Origin: a virus
Virus record (IMG/VR): IMGVR_UViG_3300044612_001127
Location: 1-21,834 of that record
Length of the DNA stretch: 21,834 nt
Direction: 5' to 3' (one strand)
Shown: in pieces, positions 7,832 through 14,939 of the stretch
How the letters are laid out: the number at the start of each line of letters is the position of its first letter
How positions within the stretch are numbered: position 1 is the first letter of the stretch
Program-made: the position numbers and the translations under genes
Notes under the pieces: generated by a model
What the model saw: only the letters and a program-made list of their open reading frames with translations
The model's database searches: none
Told to the model about the DNA's origin: nothing

Positions 7832-8335
7832 TTAACCAAATCCATATGATGTTCTTGATCCTAAAACTGAAAACGAATTGGATCCTATTTTTATTGACGT
7901 AAAGGTATAAACATCTAATTGTTGATTCGTAAGTGATGCTGAATAAGTTGGTCTGGTATTGCTGCTCCATCGTGTGTTACTCGATTGATAAAGACCATCG
8001 ATTGCAAGGTTGGCCAAAAATTGTGTAGAACCCTGCGTCAGTATGAACGCTGTAGTAATTGATTGACCATTTGCCATAAAACTATTCAAAGAAGTTTCTG
8101 GACTTACCCGAATATTGAATGTAACATTACCAGCAACGTTACTCGTTACATAGTACACCGAATTATCATCAAGAGACACATTTACATTACCACTAGTTGA
8201 ACTTGAAATTAAATTGGCATTTTCCAATAAACGATTTACTGGAGCAAGTTTTACGGAAGTAATCGTATTATTTGCTATTTTAACTCCAGTAACCGAAGTA
8301 TTAGCAAATCTATTAGTGTTTATTCTTTGCGTCAT
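7832..8335 (-). CDS. Fibre-associated small structural protein (paralogue of the 185-aa neighbour)
   Basis: 167-aa paralogue of the next gene downstream. Shared blocks in the same order: GNVNVSLDDNSVYYVTSN, NVTFNIRVSPETSLNS, MANGQSITTAFILTQGST, AIDGLYQSS and LDVYTFTSIKIGSNSFSVLGS. Its N-terminus (NTSVTGVKIANNTITSVKLAP) is a fibre-type hinge motif, as in the 185-aa copy and at the end of the 1815-aa fibre. The C-terminus SYGFG is short of the FGG seen elsewhere. No Shine-Dalgarno is visible before the ATG; a CTAAATA box sits in the 26-base gap after the giant fibre gene and may give it its own late transcript. The role in the virion is inferred, not shown. Confidence 0.8.
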   Translation of the reverse strand: MTQRINTNRFANTSVTGVKIANNTITSVKLAPVNRLLENANLISSSTSGNVNVSLDDNSVYYVTSNVAGNVTFNIRVSPETSLNSFMANGQSITTAFILTQGSTQFLANLAIDGLYQSSNTRWSSNTRPTYSASLTNQQLDVYTFTSIKIGSNSFSVLGSRTSYGFG

Positions 8336-8351
8336 TTTATTTCATTTTTGT

Positions 8352-8359
8352 CTATTTAG
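8352..8359 (-). promoter_or_regulatory. Possible late-type promoter box CTAAATA after the giant fibre gene
   Basis: Minus-strand CTCTAAATAGAC in the 26-base gap between the 1815-aa and 167-aa genes. The CTAAATA core equals that ahead of the 111-aa gene and resembles T4-like late boxes. A start about 6 bases on would leave a leader of about 10 bases without a Shine-Dalgarno. Confidence 0.35.
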
Positions 8360-8361
8360 AG

Positions 8362-11300
8362 TTAACCACCAAATACAATTGACATTGCAATTGCTTTACC
8401 TGTTGTCGCCGCAGACTGAATTGAAGTATTCAGTGATGTCTCAAGTTTTTGAGATGTTATGCTACCGTCTGCAATAACAAATGCGTTTGCTGTTGTGTAC
8501 ATAGTGGCAACACGTACCAATTCACCACTAGCAGGAATTTCATCTAATGTAATTGTTTGTGTAGCCGTATTGACAGTATAATCATTTATAGACTGAACAA
8601 TACCATCAATCGTTACAATTAATGTTTCACGTGCTTGAGGGTTAAACCCTAAGTTAAATGTTGCAGTTGTTCCGTTCGATGTCGTTTCAAACACAGATAC
8701 GGAAACATTTGAACTTACATACTGAATAAAGTAAGGGTTGATTTTTTCAAAACCAACAATTCGAATGTTTTCATTATTACCTGGCGCTGTGATAAATGTA
8801 ACCGTGTTTGTTGATGGGTTTACAGTATATGCACTTTCAGGTTGTAAAATACCACCAATAGAAACAAAAATGGCTTTGTTTGATTCGGGTTTAAATCCAA
8901 TACTAAATGCTTGAGTTGAACCATCACCAACAGTATCATATGTTGACACAACAGCACCAGCGGAATTTGCAACATCAAGAAAATATGGATTTACGTTATT
9001 GAAACCAGCAACACGAATCTTTTGTCCTGCTGGTGGCGGTTCGTTAAACGAAATAGAATTATTAGTTCTATTAATCAAATAATCATCTTGTTCTAATTGA
9101 ACAATACCACCAATCGATACAATCACAGCACTATTTGATGCTGGTGTAAATCCTAAAGCGTAAGTAGAAACAGCACCATTCGATGTTGTAGTGAATGTTG
9201 TAACTTCAGCATTAGCACCTGTATTTGCCTTATCAAAAGCGGCGTTTGCTTGTATGAAGGCCGCATTTGCTTGTCCACGAACCCACGGATCCGATGCATT
9301 ATTTGCTGCATTGAAAGCAGCATTTGCATGAATGTAGGATGAATTAGCATGAATGAACCCACTATTGGCGTGATTAAACGCCGACTGTGCATGGAAAATA
9401 CCGGCATTTGCTTGTATAAACGCCGCATTAGCGGTATTAAATGCTGGTTGTACTTGTGGTGCTACATTGTTCGCAGAAGCAAAGGCTGCATTCGCATGAT
9501 CAAATGCTGCATTAGCCTGTGACGAAGTTGCATTCGCTACAATGAATGATGCATTCGCTTGATTATATGATGCATTCGCTTGAATAAATCCACCATTTGC
9601 ATGGAAGAATGCAGAGTTTGCTTGCACAAATCCAGAATTTGCATGATCAAAAGAGGCATTGGCTTGAATCGTCGTAGCATTCGCAACGATAAACGCCGCA
9701 TTGGCACGGTTACTTGCCGTTACTGCTTTACCGTCAGCAGTGTTTGCAACGTCAAATCCAGCATTTGCATGATGAAATGCTGACTGTGCATGAAGAATAC
9801 CGGCATTGGCTTGAATGAATGCTGCATTTGCGGTGTGAAACGCCGGTTGAACTTGCGGTGCTACATTATTAGCAGCAGCAAAAGCGGCATTTGCATATGC
9901 ACCCGCAGACAATGCATTGGCGTCAGCATTATTTGCTTTATCAAACGATGCATTGGCTTGAATAAACGCAGCATTAGCCGTATCGTATGACGGTTGAATC
10001 TGTGGGAATACATTGTTAGCGGCAGCAAAAGCGGCATTGGCATGAATAAATGCCGCATTAGCGTATTGACCGGTTGTGTTTTGTGCATTGAATGCTGATT
10101 GTGCATGAACTATTGCACCGTTAGCCTGTAAGAACGCAGCATTTGCTGTATCATACGAAGGTTGAACTTGCGGTGCCACATTGTTTGCAGCAGCAAAGGC
10201 AGCATTAGCATGATTGAATGATGCGTTGGCTTGAATGAATGCAGAGTTGCCTGTGTCATATGCACCCCGTGTAAATCCAATTACACTTACACCATTAACC
10301 GCAAGAGTACCGAATACATTCGTAGTGCCACCAGCGTTACCAATATTAACAGTTGTTGCTGCACCACCCATACGAATTGCGGTAGCAGTTGTATTGAATA
10401 TTAAGCCAGTAGGTGATGCAGCAAGTATAGATGAAGTTGTTACAGATTGACCAAATTGTCCTAGTTGAGCAGAAAGTATTTGTAGTGTAGGATGATATGT
10501 CAGTCCTGTGTTACCACCGATAATAACATTACCAGTTGTAGCATCAAGCAAAGCAACATTATAGTTTCTAGCACCAGACTTTGTTGTAACTTCTACATAT
10601 TTTGCTACATTTGCAGTGCCAGCAACGATACTATTATTTGCAATAGAGTTTGCTAAATTGTAGCCAGTGTTTGCTTGTTCGAACGCTGCATTTGCATATT
10701 GACCAGTTGCATTCTGGCTTTCATATGCACTATTAGCGTGAACAAATGCCGAGTTTGCATATTGACCAGTGGCGTTTTGACTTTGATATGCGGCATTAGC
10801 GTGAACGAACGCTGCATTCGCATACTGTCCAGTTGCATTTTGTGATTGATATGCAGCGTTAGCATGTACAAAAGCAGAATTAGCATACTGACCAGTTGCA
10901 TTTTGTGACAAGTATGCAGCGTTAGCGTGAACAAAACCAGAATTGGCATGAATGAATGCTGCATTCGTCAAATCAAAAATGATATTCGTTCTTGGTAGAA
11001 TATCAATGTTTTTGATTGTAACGTATGTTGAACGTAAATTGGCGTGTAGTGTATCAGTTATAAACGATGGATCATTGATATCAACATTGTTTTCGCCACC
11101 AATTTCTGGAGTGTAACCTTTAAATAAATGCCATTCTTTTGTTCCTGCATCACGAATTAGACCAGAGTGAGCATTTGTGCCATCATTATAATGACCAGCA
11201 AAACCTAAATCTTTCAGATCAGAAAAATAATTACCAGAACCAAGTATAATGAGAGTATCATTTGCAACGAAAGTGCTTGAGTTGATACTAACAACTTGGC

Positions 11301-13809
11301 CAGTAACAAACAGGTTACCAACAAAAAGATTCTGAGTAACGGTTAGGTTACCAGTAATTACACCACCACCATTGGCATCAATCGAATTATTCGCACGAAT
11401 GAATGCAGCATTTGCATACTGACCTGTTGCATTCTGACTTTCATATGCACTGTTAGAATGAATGAACGCTGAGTTCGCATGAATGAATGCTGAGTTGGTT
11501 GAGTCTCTAGCAACATTATCAATACCATAACCAATAAACGCAGTGCTTTGTTTTGTAGTATCTGGGAATGTTATCTGACCATCTGTACCAAAGTCCCATG
11601 TATACGTCCCAGCGGCTTGAATATGCGCTCCAGCCGGATCGACCCATACCACCGATTGGTCAGCATAATTCATTCTTACATAACCTGCACCACCGTTATT
11701 GTTATATAAATCAATACCATTAGTGTAACCACTTCTACCGATCTGTCCAGATGAATCTGGTAATGTTAATACACTATCTTGACCAAAAGTAAAACTTTTT
11801 GTTGGTGAATCAAAAAGACCTTGATTTGTCTGAATGAGAACACTAGTTTTACCATATAATACTGCTTGACCAGCATTGTCCAAATATATTCCAGTATTAC
11901 CACTTTGTGCATTTGCTGTTATTGCTAATACACCATCACCCTGATTGGTAATTCTTGCTTTGGATGGTTGAAATAATAAATTACCAGGAAGACCAAATAC
12001 ACCATTTGAATATAACTGTGCAGTATTACCGCTGTTGACTAAGTTTGCTTTGTCTGTATTTGCTTGATTGTACGCAGCATTTGCCCAAATGAATGCAGCA
12101 TTAGCATATTGACCAGTGGCGTTTTGTGACAAATATGCAGCGTTAGCATGAACAAATGCACTGTTTGCATGTGTAAATGCAGCATTAGCGTATTGACCCG
12201 TGGCATTTTGTGAAATATATGCTGCGTTGGCATGATCAAAGGCAGCATTTGTTTTTATAAATGCACTATTAGCCTGAATATATGCGGCATTAGCAGCAGC
12301 AAAAGCACCGTTAGCATTTGCAAATGCGGCGTTGGCTCTAGCAAAAGCACCGTTAGCGTTTGCAAAAGCATATGATGTGTAGACATACAGGTCTACTGTG
12401 CCATTTGCACCAAAGAAATAATTAGAGAAGATAGCATTAGCACCTGTAATGCTACCGTTTGAACCTGTTGTTGTTAATGTATTTGATGTGAGATTACCAA
12501 CGATAACAACATCACCGGTAACTTGACCACCAACATTGGCATTCAGTGAATTGTTTGCACGAATGAATCCTGCATTTGCATGATTGAATGCTGCATTGGC
12601 TTGAATAAATCCGGAGTTTGCATGATTATATGCAGCATTAGATTTCGCAAAAGCACCATTGGCATTTGCAAAGGCTGCATTAGCGGCAGCAAAGGCACCG
12701 TTGGCATTTGCAAAAGCTGCATTCGCATGATCAAATGCTGAGTTTGTTTTTATGAAGCCACTGTTTGCATGTATAAATGCAGCATTTGTTTTTATAAATG
12801 CACTATTAGCCTGAATATATGCGGCATTAGCGGCAGCAAAAGCACCGTTGGCATTTGCAAAGGCGGCGTTAGCGTGATGATATGCAGAGTTGGCTTGAAT
12901 GAAACCGCTGTTTGCATAACTGCCTGATGCATTTTGAAACTGAAACGCAGAATTGGCGTGAATGAATGCTGCATTGGCTTGTTCAAATGCCGAGTTTGCT
13001 CTGATGCCACTTGTGTTCTGACTTGTGTATGCCGCATTTGCATGTAAGTATGCCGCATTTACATGAAAGAAAGATGAATTGGCTTGAATGAATCCAGAGT
13101 TAGCATGAATGTATGCCGCATTAGCAGCAGCAAAACCCGCATTCGCATTTGCAAAAGCAAAATTAGCATGTAAGAACGACGAATTGGCTTGAATGAAGCC
13201 ACTGTTTGCATGATTGAATGAATAATTAGCATGTAAGAATGCCGAGTTGGCTTTTACAAATGCAGAGTTTGCATAAGATGCTGGCGCTGAACCACCTAAG
13301 TCATCATAATTTATACCATCATTTGTAAATGTCCACTTGTTATCTGTTTCGTTCCATAACAAGTAAACGTTTGGCTGTGCGCCACGATCAATCTCAATAC
13401 CCGCATTCATTGTCGGTTCACCCGACGGACTGATTGCAGTGTTCAATGAAATTATATTGTCACCAATTAACACAACAGGTACATTGGCACCAATCGAACC
13501 ACCAATGATGCTTAGATTACCTTGAATAGTAACATCACCGGTAATTAAACCACCAACGTTAGCGTTTAACGCATTGTTTGCACGAACATAAGCGGAGTTT
13601 GCATGATTGTGTGCAGTATTTAATTTGCCATATGCAGAAATGCCACGAATGTAAGAATCATAGCCACCAATAGCAATTGGTCCATCACTACCTGGTGAAC
13701 CAATGAATAATGTATTACTGCTATATGAATAAGCCGGTTCGCCGATGTTTAGTGTTGCTGGTGTGTTCGACGTTAGCGAACGTTTTATTTGAATTGGTGT
13801 ATTTGCCAT
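8362..13809 (-). CDS. Giant Ala/Asn-repeat fibre protein
   Basis: 1815-aa protein, by composition and architecture a long tail or accessory fibre. Residues 1-175: a globular start with IQIKRSLTSNTPATLNIGEPAYSYS-type sequence known from T4-like marine fibre proteins. Then five blocks of a seven-residue repeat ANxAFxx (about 176-420, 478-583, 766-803, 945-1050, 1188-1530) separated by non-repeat segments (for example 803-945 with NLTVTQNLFVGNLFVTG and DLGFAGHYNDG). Residues about 1533-1777 hold three tandem beta modules of roughly 82 residues (TSNGxxxxYxLGFxPxSNxAxxVSIGGIxQ ... VxGFxxxNPYF). The tail is DGSITSQKLETS with a terminal SIVFGG. No signal peptide or membrane segment. With phenylalanine or tyrosine at a and alanine at d, the repeat could form an oligomeric coil, but occasional Pro-containing units make the fold uncertain. 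Confidence 0.85.
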   Translation of the reverse strand: MANTPIQIKRSLTSNTPATLNIGEPAYSYSSNTLFIGSPGSDGPIAIGGYDSYIRGISAYGKLNTAHNHANSAYVRANNALNANVGGLITGDVTIQGNLSIIGGSIGANVPVVLIGDNIISLNTAISPSGEPTMNAGIEIDRGAQPNVYLLWNETDNKWTFTNDGINYDDLGGSAPASYANSAFVKANSAFLHANYSFNHANSGFIQANSSFLHANFAFANANAGFAAANAAYIHANSGFIQANSSFFHVNAAYLHANAAYTSQNTSGIRANSAFEQANAAFIHANSAFQFQNASGSYANSGFIQANSAYHHANAAFANANGAFAAANAAYIQANSAFIKTNAAFIHANSGFIKTNSAFDHANAAFANANGAFAAANAAFANANGAFAKSNAAYNHANSGFIQANAAFNHANAGFIRANNSLNANVGGQVTGDVVIVGNLTSNTLTTTGSNGSITGANAIFSNYFFGANGTVDLYVYTSYAFANANGAFARANAAFANANGAFAAANAAYIQANSAFIKTNAAFDHANAAYISQNATGQYANAAFTHANSAFVHANAAYLSQNATGQYANAAFIWANAAYNQANTDKANLVNSGNTAQLYSNGVFGLPGNLLFQPSKARITNQGDGVLAITANAQSGNTGIYLDNAGQAVLYGKTSVLIQTNQGLFDSPTKSFTFGQDSVLTLPDSSGQIGRSGYTNGIDLYNNNGGAGYVRMNYADQSVVWVDPAGAHIQAAGTYTWDFGTDGQITFPDTTKQSTAFIGYGIDNVARDSTNSAFIHANSAFIHSNSAYESQNATGQYANAAFIRANNSIDANGGGVITGNLTVTQNLFVGNLFVTGQVVSINSSTFVANDTLIILGSGNYFSDLKDLGFAGHYNDGTNAHSGLIRDAGTKEWHLFKGYTPEIGGENNVDINDPSFITDTLHANLRSTYVTIKNIDILPRTNIIFDLTNAAFIHANSGFVHANAAYLSQNATGQYANSAFVHANAAYQSQNATGQYANAAFVHANAAYQSQNATGQYANSAFVHANSAYESQNATGQYANAAFEQANTGYNLANSIANNSIVAGTANVAKYVEVTTKSGARNYNVALLDATTGNVIIGGNTGLTYHPTLQILSAQLGQFGQSVTTSSILAASPTGLIFNTTATAIRMGGAATTVNIGNAGGTTNVFGTLAVNGVSVIGFTRGAYDTGNSAFIQANASFNHANAAFAAANNVAPQVQPSYDTANAAFLQANGAIVHAQSAFNAQNTTGQYANAAFIHANAAFAAANNVFPQIQPSYDTANAAFIQANASFDKANNADANALSAGAYANAAFAAANNVAPQVQPAFHTANAAFIQANAGILHAQSAFHHANAGFDVANTADGKAVTASNRANAAFIVANATTIQANASFDHANSGFVQANSAFFHANGGFIQANASYNQANASFIVANATSSQANAAFDHANAAFASANNVAPQVQPAFNTANAAFIQANAGIFHAQSAFNHANSGFIHANSSYIHANAAFNAANNASDPWVRGQANAAFIQANAAFDKANTGANAEVTTFTTTSNGAVSTYALGFTPASNSAVIVSIGGIVQLEQDDYLINRTNNSISFNEPPPAGQKIRVAGFNNVNPYFLDVANSAGAVVSTYDTVGDGSTQAFSIGFKPESNKAIFVSIGGILQPESAYTVNPSTNTVTFITAPGNNENIRIVGFEKINPYFIQYVSSNVSVSVFETTSNGTTATFNLGFNPQARETLIVTIDGIVQSINDYTVNTATQTITLDEIPASGELVRVATMYTTANAFVIADGSITSQKLETSLNTSIQSAATTGKAIAMSIVFGG
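9220..10245 (-). repeat. ANxAF heptad repeat block 5, with NNVAPQVQP spacers
   Basis: Coding repeat inside the 1815-aa fibre (about residues 1188-1530), a 21-bp unit encoding ANAAFxx or variants. Four spacer units encoding NNVxPQ(V/I)QP(S/A) begin near 9443, 9842, 9989 and 10157. Their separations (399, 147 and 168 bases) are all exact multiples of 21, so the lattice is unbroken through the proline-containing spacers. Confidence 0.85.
10660..10975 (-). repeat. ANxAF heptad repeat block 4, with four 63-bp units
   Basis: Within the 1815-aa fibre (about residues 945-1050). From 10694 to about 10945 there are four tandem 63-bp units, beginning at 10694, 10757, 10820 and 10883, each encoding three heptads (SQNATGQ, YANxAFV, HANxAYx order). 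Copies differ mainly at synonymous positions. Confidence 0.85.
11400..11510 (-). repeat. ANxAF heptad repeat block 3 (short)
   Basis: A handful of 21-bp units in the 1815-aa gene (about residues 766-803), including one SQNATGQYANAAF unit as in block 4. It lies between two non-repeat domains. Confidence 0.75.
12060..12375 (-). repeat. ANxAF heptad repeat block 2
   Basis: 21-bp coding repeats in the 1815-aa gene (about residues 478-583). Two NATGQYANAAF units start at 12104 and 12188, 84 bases apart (four heptads). The upstream end is an ANANGAF-rich stretch. Confidence 0.8.
12560..13280 (-). repeat. ANxAF heptad repeat block 1
   Basis: 21-bp coding repeats after the N-terminal domain of the 1815-aa fibre (about residues 176-420). 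Units vary at the two positions between ANxAF cores (IQ, IH, LH, DH, IK, AA). Codon usage varies from copy to copy while the protein motif is kept. Confidence 0.85.
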
Positions 13810-13818
13810 TTGTAATTC

Positions 13819-14040
13819 TTAGAATAATCCACCGTCAAGTTTTTCTAAAACGGTAGTAGCAATTTTCATTTCAAAACGATTATTTGCTGAATTGTAAACT
13901 AAAGAGTCGCCATCTTGAACACCCTCAGTAGATACATCATTTATTTCAGCTAAAGTAACGTTTGGTTTTGGTTTGTAATTTGGTGATACAAGCGTTGTTC
14001 TGTTTGGTTGAAAAACCGTGACCTTACCTAAATCTGGCAT
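13819..14040 (-). CDS. 73-aa small fibre-region protein
   Basis: Small protein with the layout DLGKVTVFQPNR, then LAEINDVSTEGVQDGDSLVYNSANNRFEMK (about residues 30-59), and a C-terminal KLDGGLF. The DVxxxGxxDGDxLVYNSxxNRFE pattern is common in phage fibre and baseplate-associated proteins, where it forms a short beta unit. It has a good Shine-Dalgarno (CGAGGTAAGTC before the ATG) that overlaps the end of the 111-aa gene, and is followed within 9 bases by the giant fibre gene. It is probably co-expressed with that fibre and may help attach or fold it; that link is inference from position. Exact role unknown. Confidence 0.75.
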   Translation of the reverse strand: MPDLGKVTVFQPNRTTLVSPNYKPKPNVTLAEINDVSTEGVQDGDSLVYNSANNRFEMKIATTVLEKLDGGLF

Positions 14041-14043
14041 GAC

Positions 14044-14379
14044 TTACCTCGTAACTGATGGAAGAACAACAGCAGTGCCTTCTACAACACGTGTCACAGA
14101 ATTATCAGTTGAATTTCGAATAATCAAATCATAAACATAACGACCAGGTGTTAGATTTGATGTGTTTGCAGCGGTCATCGATAATGTGATTTGACCGTTT
14201 GCATTGCCAGTAATTGTTGCTGTTAATGTGTTTGCTGATGAAGAATAATATGATTTGCGTAATTGTGCCGAAGCAGAATATGTTGAAAGATTTACAGAGT
14301 CACCTTGCGTATCGTTGACGGTAACTGTTGATGTAAGGTTTGCACCTTGTTCAATGGTAATTTCTACATATGCGGCCAA
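14044..14379 (-). CDS. 111-aa beta-sandwich-like small virion protein, TTG start
   Basis: 111-aa protein of a family I recognise from T4-like marine phage fibre regions: ITIEQGANLTSTVTVNDTQGD at the start, SAQLRKSYYSSSA (about 34-46), GQITLSMTAANTSNLTPGRYVYDLII (about 63-88) and TRVVEGTAVVLPSVTR at the end. The alternating pattern suggests an Ig-like or BppU-like beta fold. The start codon is TTG at 14379: AAGGAG lies 7 bases upstream, and the only nearby ATG (overlapping codons 3-4) is out of frame. It heads the run 111 aa - 73 aa - giant fibre and follows a terminator and a CTAAATA promoter-like box, so it probably opens that transcript. Confidence 0.82.
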   Translation of the reverse strand: MAAYVEITIEQGANLTSTVTVNDTQGDSVNLSTYSASAQLRKSYYSSSANTLTATITGNANGQITLSMTAANTSNLTPGRYVYDLIIRNSTDNSVTRVVEGTAVVLPSVTR

Positions 14380-14400
14380 GATTGTCTCCTTCTAATTGTG

Positions 14401-14408
14401 TATTTAGT
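14401..14408 (-). promoter_or_regulatory. Possible late-type promoter box CTAAATA ahead of the 111-aa/73-aa/giant fibre run
   Basis: Minus-strand GACTAAATACAC lies 22 bases before the TTG start of the 111-aa gene and just downstream of the terminator at 14424-14450. The CTAAATA core resembles T4-like late promoter boxes. Its position after a terminator is where a new promoter is needed. Confidence 0.5.
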
Positions 14409-14423
14409 CAATCTCATACCGCT

Positions 14424-14450
14424 AATAAAAAACCCTGCCGAAGCAGGGTT
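14424..14450 (-). terminator. Rho-independent terminator with UUCG tetraloop
   Basis: On the minus strand AACCCTGC-TTCG-GCAGGGTT forms a perfect 8-bp stem with a C(UUCG)G loop, an exceptionally stable tetraloop, followed directly by a T run (TTTTATTAGC continuing the stem Ts). It lies 30 bases past the stop of the 134-aa gene and so ends that transcript. The plus-strand reading lacks a T run. Confidence 0.9.
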
Positions 14451-14480
14451 CTTTGAAATAAAAATAATTTATACGTCAAG

Positions 14481-14885
14481 TTAAGATGCAAATTCAGGAG
14501 GTGGAACTGGTTCCACTTCATCCCATGATGTTGTTTCTTCATTCCATGCATACATCTTCTTACCTTCACCCATTCCCATGTCTGCTGGTTGTGCTACGGG
14601 TGCTTCCCAATTTGCTTCATCATTGTCTAGTACCCATGATGGATATGGTTTAGGGGGAACGAATGCATCAAGTTCTGAATTGTATGTATAACCGATACCT
14701 GCGTAACGCTTACGGAAGTTATGATTGTATGATGTTTGCTTCCAATTGCCACCGAACAATCTTTGGCAAAAACCAATACCCATTTCTTCACGTTCCTGAC
14801 CAGATGCGTCAAGCAGTTCATTGTTAGACACAACAATGACTTGTGTTACTACGTTGTTTTCATCAAGTTGTGCAAAATGTGCCAT
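14481..14885 (-). CDS. 134-aa MAHFAQLDENN family phage protein
   Basis: Member of a small protein family common in aquatic phages. Hallmarks: MAHFAQLDENNVVTQVIVVSN at the start, WKQTSYNHNFRKRYAGIGYTY (48-68), FVPPKPYPSWVLD (74-86), ANWEAPVAQP (91-100) and a closing YAWNEETTSWDEVE (112-125). No enzyme motif, signal or membrane segment is visible; the repeated W-containing strand-turn pattern suggests a small fibre-associated protein. Function unproven. It is preceded by a strong Shine-Dalgarno AAGGGAG (9-base spacing) and two late-type promoter boxes, and followed by a terminator, so it forms its own transcription unit between two fibre genes. Confidence 0.85.
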   Translation of the reverse strand: MAHFAQLDENNVVTQVIVVSNNELLDASGQEREEMGIGFCQRLFGGNWKQTSYNHNFRKRYAGIGYTYNSELDAFVPPKPYPSWVLDNDEANWEAPVAQPADMGMGEGKKMYAWNEETTSWDEVEPVPPPEFAS

Positions 14886-14919
14886 TTGTTAAAACTCCCT
14901 TGTGTTAAAAATTACTTTA

Positions 14920-14939
14920 TATTTATAAATCTATTTATG
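14920..14939 (-). promoter_or_regulatory. Tandem T4-type late promoter boxes
   Basis: TATAAATA at 14920-14927, an exact match to the T4 late promoter box, and CATAAATA at 14932-14939, overlapping the stop codon of the upstream glycine-rich gene. From the inner box a T4-like start point would give a leader of about 30 bases carrying the AAGGGAG ribosome binding site of the 134-aa gene. In T4 such boxes are read by host RNA polymerase with gp55 and gp33; those genes are not in this window. Confidence 0.7.

Noticed and set aside
9153-9428. Met/Gln/His/Leu-rich minus-strand frames inside the 1815-aa gene (also 9861-10106, 10653-10964, 12039-12248, 12792-13058)
   Set aside because: Shifted-frame readings of the 21-bp repeat; the repeat keeps all frames free of stops. 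The ANxAF frame spans the whole region and has real domains at both ends.
9580-9990. Cys/Ile/Lys-rich plus-strand frames in the fibre repeat
   Set aside because: Antisense reading of ANxAF repeats; periodic by construction, with no initiation signal.
10694-10945. Regular 63-bp repeats considered as a CRISPR array or other direct-repeat array
   Set aside because: Units are contiguous without unique spacers, are in-frame coding heptads, and continue into the neighbouring ANxAF repeats.
14466-14473. TATAAATT on the minus strand after the 134-aa gene
   Set aside because: One mismatch to the late box, but it lies just before the terminator at 14424-14450, so its transcript would end at once.
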